64,000 nt of DNA from a virus, in IMG/VR virus record IMGVR_UViG_3300008117_000029, positions 1 through 64,000 of that record; one strand, 5' to 3'. Both the position numbers and the translations under genes were made by a program. Of this stretch, positions 1 to 8,140 are shown piece after piece. The notes below the pieces were generated by a model that searched no databases, was not told the DNA's origin, and saw nothing but the letters and a program-made list of their open reading frames with translations. Within the stretch, counting starts at the first letter, position 1, and the number at the start of each line of letters is the position of its first letter.

Positions 1-7
1 ACTCAAA

Positions 8-1819
8 ATGGGAGCATTATTAGAATCAGGTCTTGTTGGTAACATCGGTCTTAAGCACCTTAAAGTTATCAAAGAAGACACAATCAACAAATGGGACAAA
101 TTAGGATTCTTAGAGGGTCTTAAAGGTCACATGAGAGAAAACGTAGCTCAACTTTATGAAAACCAAGCTTCTCACTTAATCAACGAAGCTTCATCTACAT
201 CTGATACAGGTGCATTTGAAACTGTTGTATTTCCAATCGTGAGAAGAGTGTTCTCTAAGTTGTTGGCTAACGATATCGTTTCAGTACAAGCAATGAACTT
301 ACCAATCGGTAAATTGTTCTACTTTGTACCAAACATTCAGAGCTATGACCCAGCAGCACCTGCAGGTCTTAATCAACACTATTCACCATACGGTGCACCA
401 GATGGTCCAACATCTCCAAATGCAGGATACAACTATAACAATGGTAGAGACCTTTATGATAGATTTTATGAGGGTAATGAACCAGCGTTAGACCCACCAG
501 GTTTATTCGATTATTCTAAGGGTTCTTTCACTTCTGTAACATCTGCAATAACTTCAGTTGTAACAGCTCAGTGGAACAACACAACTTTGAATCTTGAACC
601 AGCGGCATACGCAACAGATAACTATAGAAAAGTATTAGTTATCATGTCAGGTTTTGCATCTGACGGAGCAGGTAAATTAATCGGTCCTGATGGTAACCCA
701 ATCGACACAGAATCATTCTTGTCTGATTTGACTATCTACGGTGTATCTGCTAACCCAACAACAGCGGGTGGTGGTCCTTACCTTTTCAGAGTAGTAACTC
801 AAAGATATGGTAAAGGTATCGTTCAATACGGTAACAACAACGCTACTTTAGATTTCCCAGGTTCATTAACTGATGGTGGTCAGTATGACAACATCTGTGA
901 TGTAAATGGTGATATCTATCTTGAAATCGACCTTCAAGTTCCAGTATGTATTACATGTACAGGTTCTATGGACGGTTACACAGGTTCTACATTCTCTTCA
1001 ACAACAGCTGCAAACTCAGCGTTCTCAGCTACTTACAGATTGTATAAGAACTTAGAATTTGAAGATAAAATTGGTGAGGTTTCATTTGACCTTATGTCAG
1101 TAACTGTTTCTGTTACAGAAAGAAAGTTAAGAGCACAATGGTCACCTGAAATGGCACAAGACGTTGCAGCATTCCACAACATTGACGCTGAAGCTGAATT
1201 GACAGCTTTATTGTCTGAGCAGGTTGCGGCTGAAATCGATAGAGAAATCTTGAGAGACCTTAGAAAAGGTGCAGCATGGAACTTGAGATGGGATTACAAC
1301 GGTTGGAAGAGACTCGGTGGTGGAACTGGCGCAGTTTCTTACACTCAGAAAGACTGGAACCAAACGTTGATTACTGCAATCAATCAATTGTCAGCTCAAA
1401 TTCACAAATCAACTTTAAGAGGCGGTGCTAACTGGATTGTTGTATCTTCTGAAATCTCTGCGATTTTTGATGATTTAGAATATTTCCACGTTTCAAACGC
1501 AGCTCCTGAGCAAGACCAATACAACATGGGTATTGAAAGAGTAGGAACTCTAGCTGGTAGATACCAAGTTTATAGAGACCCTTACTTCCCACCAAACCAA
1601 GTGTTAATCGGTCACAAAGGAACTTCGCTTCTTGATACAGGTTACATTTACGCACCATATGTACCTTTACAACTTACTCCAACAATGTATAACCCATTCA
1701 ACTTCACACCAATCAAAGGTATCATGACTAGATACGCTAAGAAAATGGTGAACAACAGATTCTACGGTAGAATCACAGTTGATGGTGTTAGAACATTCGA
1801 TTTGAAAGAGTTGAGATAA
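8..1819 (+). CDS. Major capsid protein, T4 gp23-like
   Basis: Forms the hexameric shell of the head. The 603-residue protein has the gp23 pattern: an N-terminal pro-region of about 60 residues followed by the shell domain. Residues 26-53 (NKW...GLK...LYENQ) resemble the T4 gp23 pro-region (NKWKPLLEGEG...FENQ), and residues 57-61 read LINE|A, a good match to the T4 prohead protease consensus (L/I)xE|(A/G/S). Mature shell sequence would start near A61. The reading frame is open to the left edge of the window, so an upstream start cannot be excluded. A strong terminator follows directly. Family assignment is confident; the cleavage site is inferred from the motif. Confidence 0.9.
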   Translation: MGALLESGLVGNIGLKHLKVIKEDTINKWDKLGFLEGLKGHMRENVAQLYENQASHLINEASSTSDTGAFETVVFPIVRRVFSKLLANDIVSVQAMNLPIGKLFYFVPNIQSYDPAAPAGLNQHYSPYGAPDGPTSPNAGYNYNNGRDLYDRFYEGNEPALDPPGLFDYSKGSFTSVTSAITSVVTAQWNNTTLNLEPAAYATDNYRKVLVIMSGFASDGAGKLIGPDGNPIDTESFLSDLTIYGVSANPTTAGGGPYLFRVVTQRYGKGIVQYGNNNATLDFPGSLTDGGQYDNICDVNGDIYLEIDLQVPVCITCTGSMDGYTGSTFSSTTAANSAFSATYRLYKNLEFEDKIGEVSFDLMSVTVSVTERKLRAQWSPEMAQDVAAFHNIDAEAELTALLSEQVAAEIDREILRDLRKGAAWNLRWDYNGWKRLGGGTGAVSYTQKDWNQTLITAINQLSAQIHKSTLRGGANWIVVSSEISAIFDDLEYFHVSNAAPEQDQYNMGIERVGTLAGRYQVYRDPYFPPNQVLIGHKGTSLLDTGYIYAPYVPLQLTPTMYNPFNFTPIKGIMTRYAKKMVNNRFYGRITVDGVRTFDLKELR

Positions 1820-1840
1820 TATGGTCTAACCAAAATATAA

Positions 1841-1867
1841 AAGGGTCCTTCGGGACCCTTTTTTTTT
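1841..1867 (+). terminator. Rho-independent terminator after the capsid gene
   Basis: A perfect 8-bp stem, AAGGGTCC / GGACCCTT, closes a TTCG tetraloop and is followed by seven more T. It starts 21 nt after the capsid stop codon and should end the capsid transcript. Confidence 0.95.
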
Positions 1868-1874
1868 ATTATGA

Positions 1875-1881
1875 TATTTAT
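1875..1881 (+). promoter_or_regulatory. TATTTAT box upstream of the tag protein gene
   Basis: TATTTAT lies 4 nt before the ATG at 1886. It is one of a set of such boxes found on the coding strand ahead of genes in this window. The spacing is so short that a transcript from here would be leaderless or nearly so. Confidence 0.35.
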
Positions 1882-1885
1882 TTAT

Positions 1886-2452
1886 ATGACCAAGAAAATA
1901 ATAAGATTAACGGAATCGGAATTTGTGGAAATTGTTAATAGAGTAATTAATGAACAACAGCAAAACTATGATTTTATTTTTTCAAGAAACACATCCTTAA
2001 CGGAACCTACCAAGGCGGAGGAAATATATTTGGTTAAAAATGGAGATACCTATGATGTTTTTGCGAAAAGACCTAAAAGTAACATCATTGAGAAAACTGA
2101 ATTTAGTTTACCGAAACTTTCTGAGTTATCGCTAAGGTGGAATGGTTCCACATTCGAAAATAATGAGACAACCGAAACCGCGAATATGATTGCCTCTTTG
2201 ATTAAAACTAACTTCGAAAGGAGTCAGGGTAATTGGGTTGTCTATACAAAAGAAAATGGTTTACCTGCTATCGGAAAATTATCTTTGGGTCCTGTGTATG
2301 ATTTTGATATTTTAGACAAATACAAAAAAAATAGAAAGAAACTTAAGACTGGAGAATCCTACACCCCAAATGATTATTTCATTGTAAAACAAAACAAGGG
2401 TCGTTCTTTAGAAGTTAAAGACGTGGAAGAAGCAAAACCCTACGAAGTTTAA
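1886..2452 (+). CDS. Putative internal head protein with N-terminal targeting tag
   Basis: A 188-residue protein of unknown fold. The ATG at 1886 is preferred over one at 1871, because it places the tag MTKKIIRLTES at the very N-terminus. The tag continues to VINE at residue 23. A very similar tag (KLTESD...LVNKVLNE) begins the gene at 4882, and xNE endings also occur in the capsid protein and at residue 8 of the gene at 3084. Both LTE|S and INE|Q resemble prohead protease sites, so the protein may be packaged in the head and trimmed. The rest is basic, with no recognised domain. Its 3' end overlaps the convergent gene by 4 nt. Confidence 0.6.
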   Translation: MTKKIIRLTESEFVEIVNRVINEQQQNYDFIFSRNTSLTEPTKAEEIYLVKNGDTYDVFAKRPKSNIIEKTEFSLPKLSELSLRWNGSTFENNETTETANMIASLIKTNFERSQGNWVVYTKENGLPAIGKLSLGPVYDFDILDKYKKNRKKLKTGESYTPNDYFIVKQNKGRSLEVKDVEEAKPYEV

Positions 2453-2838
2453 TAATATTGTTGCACCGTTATTTTTGAACCATTAGTATCCCTATTAACA
2501 AAAACCATGTATTTTGGTTCCATCAGTGTTGCATTACGAAATAGTGTTTCAATTAAATAGTTTGTATAAGTTTGTGTTCTAGAATCCTTGAAAAGGTAAT
2601 CACTTTTAACTACAGCTTTTATATTACAGTTCAATAAAATTGGTGAATCATAAATTTCATCAACTCCTTTGATTGAATCAAGTTTAACATTTAGAGAATC
2701 CAAACATTCATTTAGTAAGATTTTTTCTGATTGTGATAAAAATTGATAACAATCTTTCGGATTTTTAAATCCGAGGTTTTGTCCGAAAGTGGAAAAAACA
2801 GATATAACAAACAAGATAAATAAATAATATTTTTTCAT
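2449..2838 (-). CDS. Small secreted or periplasmic protein
   Basis: A 129-residue protein. Starting at the ATG at 2838 gives MKKYYLFILFVISVF followed by STFGQ, a classic signal peptide of the style seen in Flavobacteriia, where the mature protein often begins at or near Q. A longer reading from 2913 would bury this signal inside the protein and is rejected. The mature part (about 105 residues) contains two Cys (in LLNECLDS and LLNCNIK) that could form a disulfide in the periplasm. The function is unknown; a host-envelope role such as superinfection exclusion is possible but has no direct support. It is convergent with the upstream plus-strand gene. Confidence 0.6.
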   Translation of the reverse strand: MKKYYLFILFVISVFSTFGQNLGFKNPKDCYQFLSQSEKILLNECLDSLNVKLDSIKGVDEIYDSPILLNCNIKAVVKSDYLFKDSRTQTYTNYLIETLFRNATLMEPKYMVFVNRDTNGSKITVQQYY

Positions 2839-2857
2839 ATCACACAAAATTAATCGA

Positions 2858-3055
2858 TTATTTTTTATCCACCAATTTTTTTTTACAATATGGACTATTG
2901 TAACCGAATACAATACATCTCAATGTGTCAACTTCTTGTCTGAGAGGTTCTAAATAGTCACCAAAAAAAGGTTTATGTCCTTTAGAGATTTCTGAGGTAA
3001 TGTGATATTCAATTTCTATAATTCGAGAAATTAATTGATTCTTGTTATCAAACAT
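2858..3055 (-). CDS. Hypothetical protein, 65 residues
   Basis: A short protein, MFDNKNQLISRIIEIEYHIT at the N-terminus, predicted helical, with two Cys in its C-terminal third (LRCIVFG and YCKKK). It lies just upstream of the secreted-protein gene on the same strand, 19 nt away, and is divergent from the DUF5872-like gene at 3084. No family is recognised. Confidence that it is coding rests on its position and on the lack of any competing gene. Confidence 0.45.
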   Translation of the reverse strand: MFDNKNQLISRIIEIEYHITSEISKGHKPFFGDYLEPLRQEVDTLRCIVFGYNSPYCKKKLVDKK

Positions 3056-3064
3056 TTTACAGGA

Positions 3065-3072
3065 TATTTATA
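3065..3072 (+). promoter_or_regulatory. TATTTATA box upstream of the DUF5872-like gene
   Basis: TATTTATA sits 11 nt before the ATG at 3084 on the coding strand and matches the recurrent candidate late-promoter motif of this phage. Confidence 0.4.
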
Positions 3073-3083
3073 TTAAGAAATAT

Positions 3084-3977
3084 ATGAAAAAAAGATTCAT
3101 TAATGAAGCCACTGGTTCAGGTAGTTCAGGTAGAATGAAAATACCATTAGTTCTTGCACCCCAAATATGGGAAAAAGAGCCCTTGGAACCTTTCACGAAA
3201 CCAGTATCGAACTTTGTTAGTGCGGTGAATGCTTACGATAGTTATGATGGTGAAATGGAAAGGGACCAAACGTTAATAAGAAAAAACGAAACGAAGGCAA
3301 TAAAAAGAGCTAAAAAAGCAAAAGAAATGTTTTCACAAAGCGATGATGACGGAAATCCAATAAATGGGTATTCACCCATGGGAAGTGATGCCCTTGGAAC
3401 ACCCAAAGAAGTAAAAAGAATTGCACATATACCAAAAACTGAATATGAACCAGTTTTAAAAGAGGATTTAGCGGTATGGTTTGGGACAAAAAAGAAACCA
3501 AAAGGTAGTAAACAACCCAAAGGACCTTGGGTAAATATATGTAGAAAAAAAGAAGGTGGGGGACATCCTCCGTGTGGAAGACCCGAGGCAGATAGTAAGG
3601 GATATCCAAAATGTAGAGCGGCAGGTGTTGCTTCAAAAATGAGTGACTCTCAAAAAAAGAATGCATGTGCTCAAAAAAGGAAAGCTGAGAAAAAAGACCC
3701 TAAAATGGGAACAGGTAACAAACCAACAATGACTTCATATAAACCAAAAAATGAATCTTTGAGGGGATTAATTAAGAGGGTTTTAAAAGAAGAATATAGT
3801 CCCAATTTGTTATATCCTGTTGAACAGGTTTACCTAATGACAAGTAAAGCCCCATATGAACTGAGAAAACTTGTAAAAAATCTAAAACCAATAGATTGTG
3901 TAAACAATAAAGGTGAAAAGAAAAGTTGTTTCAGAATACCTGAGGTATTATACGTATATTTTAGTGGGAGATACTAA
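3084..3977 (+). CDS. DUF5872-like basic protein, putative internal head protein
   Basis: A 297-residue, Lys-rich protein. The start at 3084 (MKKRFINEATG) is chosen over 3042 because the TATTTATA box lies between them and because FINE|A at residues 5-9 repeats the capsid INE|A site. Residues near 135-205 (GPWVNICRKK..., HPPCGR, YPKCRAAGVA, KKNACAQKRKAEKKD) match the small Cys/Lys-rich domain I know as DUF5872, found in phages and large DNA viruses. A second tag-like stretch, ESLRGLIKRVLKEEYS, occurs at about residue 225. A basic packaged DNA-binding protein is plausible. The last 4 nt overlap the convergent gene. Confidence 0.6.
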   Translation: MKKRFINEATGSGSSGRMKIPLVLAPQIWEKEPLEPFTKPVSNFVSAVNAYDSYDGEMERDQTLIRKNETKAIKRAKKAKEMFSQSDDDGNPINGYSPMGSDALGTPKEVKRIAHIPKTEYEPVLKEDLAVWFGTKKKPKGSKQPKGPWVNICRKKEGGGHPPCGRPEADSKGYPKCRAAGVASKMSDSQKKNACAQKRKAEKKDPKMGTGNKPTMTSYKPKNESLRGLIKRVLKEEYSPNLLYPVEQVYLMTSKAPYELRKLVKNLKPIDCVNNKGEKKSCFRIPEVLYVYFSGRY

Positions 3978-4384
3978 TCAAGTTTTTTTAAAATTTCCTC
4001 TAAAGAATGATTGATATTATTATTGATTTCAATCTCAAGTTTCATTCTTTCATCATCCAATTTCTTGTCAAATTTTTCGACTAACTCTACGTAAAGACTT
4101 GTGTCTGAGATATACACGGAATAACTGTATATATGATTTATTAGTTTTACACTATGGTCATGTAAAACAATAAACATATCCTTGGACTCGTTTTTTATAA
4201 ATCTTTTATTAGATAATGGGGCTAAAGTTAATTTTGAATCTGAGTCGTCAAGGACCTTTCTACATATTTCGTAGGTGATTCTTTCGTCAGCCGGCAACGG
4301 TTTTTTGGGGTCGAACTTTTCCTTGAGTGCTAAAAAAACCTTATATAATATATTCGGGATGAAACCAACAACTTTGTTATCCAT
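3974..4384 (-). CDS. Hypothetical protein, 136 residues
   Basis: A soluble, charged protein, mostly helical in appearance, with no signal peptide or membrane segment. It ends in a Glu/Lys-rich helix (NNINHSLEEILKKLD). No family is recognised. It sits between two putative internal head proteins, convergent with one (4-nt overlap) and 27 nt downstream of the other, which suggests the same transcription unit as the gene at 4882. Confidence 0.55.
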   Translation of the reverse strand: MDNKVVGFIPNILYKVFLALKEKFDPKKPLPADERITYEICRKVLDDSDSKLTLAPLSNKRFIKNESKDMFIVLHDHSVKLINHIYSYSVYISDTSLYVELVEKFDKKLDDERMKLEIEINNNINHSLEEILKKLD

Positions 4385-4411
4385 TAATCAAAGATAAAAA
4401 TAATAATCAAA

Positions 4412-4882
4412 TTAACAATATGCACCTGAACATTGTTTTTTTCCATCTAAACCTGGCATTTTTCCTTTACAAACCTGAACGGCATATCCATTTGCATAAG
4501 CTGATGGGTAAACTTTGAATTTACTCTTAGCCGCTGCCTTACCTCTTGCACAAAGTTTAGTTCCTGTTTTTTTTCTACCTTCACTCAAATCTTCGAAATC
4601 TAAATAATCTCCCATTTTAGATTTTTCATTCATGAAAAAATCAAAAACTTGGTCCATGTTGGTTTTAGCCTCAGTAACGTGGTCATCGGCCCAGTCGTGA
4701 CCGTTTTGTAAAATTTCATCTATCATCTGTGGGTCAAACTCCAACAACATTTTACATTGTCTCATAATCTGTTTGAGGTTAGAAAAAAACATGTAATTTT
4801 CATGCTCTTGGTATGATTCATTGAGAACTTTGTTAACCAACTTGGTTATATCTGATTCGGTTAATTTTACAACTTTAGCCAT
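4412..4882 (-). CDS. Putative internal head protein with LTES tag
   Basis: A 156-residue protein starting MAKVVKLTESDITKLVNKVL and then NE|S at residues 21-23, the closest relative of the tag on the gene at 1886. The C-terminal 55 residues form a small basic Cys-bearing module (LCARGKAAAKSKFKVYPSAY, then VQVCKGK and CSGAYC) that I recall from other environmental phage proteins with the KVYPSAYANGYA motif. The tag carries LTE|S and LNE|S, both fitting a prohead protease site, so head packaging is inferred. It overlaps the upstream virion gene by 8 nt. Confidence 0.6.
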   Translation of the reverse strand: MAKVVKLTESDITKLVNKVLNESYQEHENYMFFSNLKQIMRQCKMLLEFDPQMIDEILQNGHDWADDHVTEAKTNMDQVFDFFMNEKSKMGDYLDFEDLSEGRKKTGTKLCARGKAAAKSKFKVYPSAYANGYAVQVCKGKMPGLDGKKQCSGAYC

Positions 4883-6383
4883 TTTGTTTCTGATTTACTA
4901 TGTTAAACGTTAATTGTCTTTTATAAGTATCTTTCTCACCTGAAGTGTTAACTTGAATGTCAACATAATATTGATTAGGAATTTTATCTCTCATATCGAA
5001 AATGAAATAATACTCATTTGGCGTTCTGTTTATTGGTGTCCAATCTTGAACTAATACTTCTGTTGTTCCTTCTTTGACATAAACCCTGTAAAATGCTGAT
5101 ACATCTAATAACATTTGTTGACCGGTGTATGCTTTTTTAATTGTGACACCAACCTTTCTAATGTCTGTATTCAAAATTTGTTCGTTCTGTAGAATCCCGT
5201 AAAAATTGAAACCAAACTTTTGAGGTTCTTTGGATAGAGTTCCGATTTGTATTCCTGCAGAATATTGTTGAAGAGTGAAGGTATTCGATACGTTTGGAAG
5301 TGATTGACCATTAATTGTTAATCCTGACCAAACATCGTAGTATTGACATGGGGTAGCACCTGTAAAACCATTCGGAACAATTACTTCATAAACCCCTTTA
5401 GTTCTTAAACAAGTTGTCAATGCCTCCATACCAGTTACAGCAACACCAACTCTATCTTCTATTCTCACAAACGGGTCACTATCAAGATTAACCAAATCAC
5501 CATTCTGATAAATGTAGAGATATAATCTATTCTCTTGGTTCTTCAGAAATTGGTTTCTATCATCCTGAATCAAATCGTCGTAATTGGTCAAAAGGTATGG
5601 TTGGTAGAAAGTTTGGGTATGTCTCGAGAAGAATGCAACACTGTAACTATCGGTCAAACCTGTTATATTTTCAATCTGAGGAAGATATGCTAAACCCCAA
5701 CCTGTTACACCCGTTATAGAACCGTTTAAAACACCGTTAATTTCGTTTGTCATGTCCATGTTGAGGTCTTCATTACCCAACTCGAAATGTTGTCTAGAAA
5801 CGACTGTAAGACCCGTATAATTAACACTGCCCTCATTCTTGTTATTGTAAATTCCTGCTTGTGACCAATCATCAATTGTGGTAGTCTGATACCAATTGGA
5901 TGGTCTTGTAGAAAAGGCTCTTGGGTCAACGTATGTCAAAGGGGATTGACCACCTTGTGCACTGTTCTGTGCTAAATTAAAATTGTTATAATCGTATCCA
6001 ACCCCTTCATCCCATTCTTGAGGGTTACCTGTTGAGCCTGAGGTTTTGGGGATTCTGAATAATATTAAATCGAATGAGGTCGCCCTTCTCCTTGAGTCGG
6101 ACATAAAGGTGTTGAGTAACTCGTTGTCAAAAGAAGACGTGTTTGTCATCTTAAGTGTATGTGTCATCGCCGATGTGCATCCTGTCGAAATTGTTCCGTT
6201 TGCAATCGAATCTCTTAGTTGTTGTAGGTCTAAATCAAAAATGAAACGTGTATATCCATAGTTTGGAACTATGTAATCCGACGCACCAAAATTCAATTGA
6301 ACAACAGGGTTACGTCCTGTGTTCACGTATGAATTGGAAATAATTGTGTTATTTTTACTGAAATATGACCTTAAAATTGACAT
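4875..6383 (-). CDS. Putative virion protein, tail or baseplate appendage
   Basis: A 502-residue protein, rich in Asn, Thr, Ser and Tyr and predicted mainly beta, the composition usual for phage tail appendages. It has no signal peptide, no catalytic motif and no recognised domain. It follows the baseplate-like gene at 7935 in the same direction, separated by 19 nt that contain a TATTTAT box. The role as an adsorption or tail-surface protein is inferred from composition and context only. Confidence 0.55.
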   Translation of the reverse strand: MSILRSYFSKNNTIISNSYVNTGRNPVVQLNFGASDYIVPNYGYTRFIFDLDLQQLRDSIANGTISTGCTSAMTHTLKMTNTSSFDNELLNTFMSDSRRRATSFDLILFRIPKTSGSTGNPQEWDEGVGYDYNNFNLAQNSAQGGQSPLTYVDPRAFSTRPSNWYQTTTIDDWSQAGIYNNKNEGSVNYTGLTVVSRQHFELGNEDLNMDMTNEINGVLNGSITGVTGWGLAYLPQIENITGLTDSYSVAFFSRHTQTFYQPYLLTNYDDLIQDDRNQFLKNQENRLYLYIYQNGDLVNLDSDPFVRIEDRVGVAVTGMEALTTCLRTKGVYEVIVPNGFTGATPCQYYDVWSGLTINGQSLPNVSNTFTLQQYSAGIQIGTLSKEPQKFGFNFYGILQNEQILNTDIRKVGVTIKKAYTGQQMLLDVSAFYRVYVKEGTTEVLVQDWTPINRTPNEYYFIFDMRDKIPNQYYVDIQVNTSGEKDTYKRQLTFNIVNQKQNG

Positions 6384-6395
6384 TCACTTTTTTTT

Positions 6396-6402
6396 ATAAA
6401 TA
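6396..6402 (-). promoter_or_regulatory. TATTTAT box upstream of the appendage gene
   Basis: Read on the minus strand, TATTTAT lies 12 nt before the ATG at 6383. It fits the recurrent candidate late-promoter box. Confidence 0.4.
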
Positions 6403-7935
6403 TCAATTAATTCGGATATTGGAGTTCAGAATTTTGTTTACCGCATTTTGTAGTTCAGTAAGTATTTCTTGAGACGTAGAACCGTCTTCTGTCACAGGTA
6501 TTGGTGGTAATCCAGGATAAGCGTGAGTGTGTGTAATAAGATATCTTACAATCAAATTTATAAGTTCCAATAACTCTTCACCTCTAACGGTGCTAGATGT
6601 TTTAGATTCTATGTTTGCAAATTCTTCAGGACCGATACCATACAAGGTATTGTCAAAATTTATTTTTCCTTTACCTGGAATTTGAGAATTATGTGATAGT
6701 AAGAATAATTTGTCACCACCTAGAGCCCCAACTGTATTTTGTTGGTTTATATATTTTACGTCAGGAACTTTAAGTTTTTTAATTGTTTGAGGTTCACCAA
6801 CTTTATTTTTTGCATATATGAGACCATAACCACCTTTTATTCCTGATAATAATTTTATGTTATTATAAACATCCGAAATGTTCTTGACCTCAATTGATGT
6901 TGCATTAACACCTGACGGGGTCGTAAGATTTAGTTTTTCACTCATCAATCGACTTGGTCTATAAAATATTGGGAACTTTTCGGCAGCGTTGTTATTCGGA
7001 AAAACAACTCTACCACCTACGGTTCTATCTGAACTGTTACAGTCCCTGATAAAATTATTTATATATTTGATGGCATCCTCTTTTGACAACATTGTGAAAC
7101 TTTGTTTCGTCACCAAGAATTTAAGATTTTCCTTAACTACACTATCAACTTTTAAGTTTTTAGAGTTTACGGTTGCGTCAGGTTTCAACTGATAAAGAAA
7201 AACCGAACCATTGAATTTGTCTTGGGAATTTTCGGGATTGTTGAGAACCCATTCTATAAGATATTTTACCAAAACTACATTTTCTTGTAACTGATAAAAC
7301 GTTCTATCTGGCTGATTTCTTTTAATGTATTGAAATCTTGAAAGTTGAAGAAAACTCCTTTGGGGATTATTGACGGGGACAACATTAGGTTGTAAAGTTT
7401 CCCCTTTGAATTTACCCGCTCTTAATAAAACGTCGTCCTGTTTGATGACTACGTCAGCACTACCCCTACCCAATAAAGCATTATCACCAGGTTCAGGAAA
7501 AACACCTTTATGTATTGCCTTATCAGAATAAGTTCCATCTTGGTTTTTTAAAGGTTTTGGGCTTTTGATTTGCATACCCGTTCCTGTAAATTTATTTGCG
7601 CCAAATTGGAATTGATTGAATGTTGAAGTTGGGCTAAAATATGTGTTTTGAACATAATATTGGTTCTGATATTTGAAATCTTTGTTCAAATATATAACCT
7701 GAACCATTTCCTCGTTTTTGGGGACTTGGTATAAGAAGTATGGTAGGAGCGGATTAAATACCAATGGGTCACGGGATGTCCAAGGGTCTTTCTCTGGATT
7801 CCACGGTGGGTCCGACACTGCTCTTAAAATGTCCTCAACGTTATCAATTTCGAGACACCCTCTAATTCTACCGAGCATCATTGGGTCATTGTTATCGATA
7901 ACTCTTACCTGAAAAAAAATTGAATTGTTATCCAT
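6403..7935 (-). CDS. Baseplate or spike protein with N-terminal OB-fold-like region
   Basis: A 510-residue protein. The start, FFQVRVIDNNDPMMLGRIRG, resembles the N-terminal OB-fold of gp5/gpV-type central spike proteins, in which a GRVRV-like strand is typical. The C-terminal part has a helical segment ending in THTHAYPGLPPIP, a His/Pro motif common at the ends of baseplate spike or hub proteins. No lysozyme domain as in T4 gp5 is visible. The neighbours on the same strand are large structural genes. Assignment to the baseplate is moderate; the exact T4 counterpart is uncertain. Confidence 0.55.
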   Translation of the reverse strand: MDNNSIFFQVRVIDNNDPMMLGRIRGCLEIDNVEDILRAVSDPPWNPEKDPWTSRDPLVFNPLLPYFLYQVPKNEEMVQVIYLNKDFKYQNQYYVQNTYFSPTSTFNQFQFGANKFTGTGMQIKSPKPLKNQDGTYSDKAIHKGVFPEPGDNALLGRGSADVVIKQDDVLLRAGKFKGETLQPNVVPVNNPQRSFLQLSRFQYIKRNQPDRTFYQLQENVVLVKYLIEWVLNNPENSQDKFNGSVFLYQLKPDATVNSKNLKVDSVVKENLKFLVTKQSFTMLSKEDAIKYINNFIRDCNSSDRTVGGRVVFPNNNAAEKFPIFYRPSRLMSEKLNLTTPSGVNATSIEVKNISDVYNNIKLLSGIKGGYGLIYAKNKVGEPQTIKKLKVPDVKYINQQNTVGALGGDKLFLLSHNSQIPGKGKINFDNTLYGIGPEEFANIESKTSSTVRGEELLELINLIVRYLITHTHAYPGLPPIPVTEDGSTSQEILTELQNAVNKILNSNIRIN

Positions 7936-8137
7936 TTCCTCTATCGTTGTAAATTTTCAAAATATTATTATATAACATTTCAACTTTATCTAAATAAATC
8001 GTCCCTGCGATAATATTTTTCTTTGTTGATTCGAAATCATCTGTCAATAAATCCATGTATTTGACCAATAAGTTGTTTGGTAAATTATTCAGATTTGGTT
8101 GTTCTTTTACAATTTCGTCAAGTTGTTCTTTTGTCAT
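7928..8137 (-). CDS. Hypothetical protein, 69 residues
   Basis: A small acidic helical protein (MTKEQLDEIVKEQPNLNNLP at its start) that overlaps the baseplate-like gene by 8 nt and follows the 703-residue protein by 3 nt. Such tight coupling suggests co-translation and perhaps a chaperone or minor structural role, but no family is recognised. Confidence 0.55.
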   Translation of the reverse strand: MTKEQLDEIVKEQPNLNNLPNNLLVKYMDLLTDDFESTKKNIIAGTIYLDKVEMLYNNILKIYNDRGNG

Positions 8138-8140
8138 AAA

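Noticed and set aside
2839-2913. Longer N-terminus for the secreted protein
   Set aside because: It would place a clear signal peptide at residue 26 instead of at the N-terminus.
3310-3666. Minus-strand open frame (118 codons) opposite the DUF5872-like gene
   Set aside because: The plus-strand gene has a recognisable conserved domain here; the minus-strand product is an aromatic-rich shadow.
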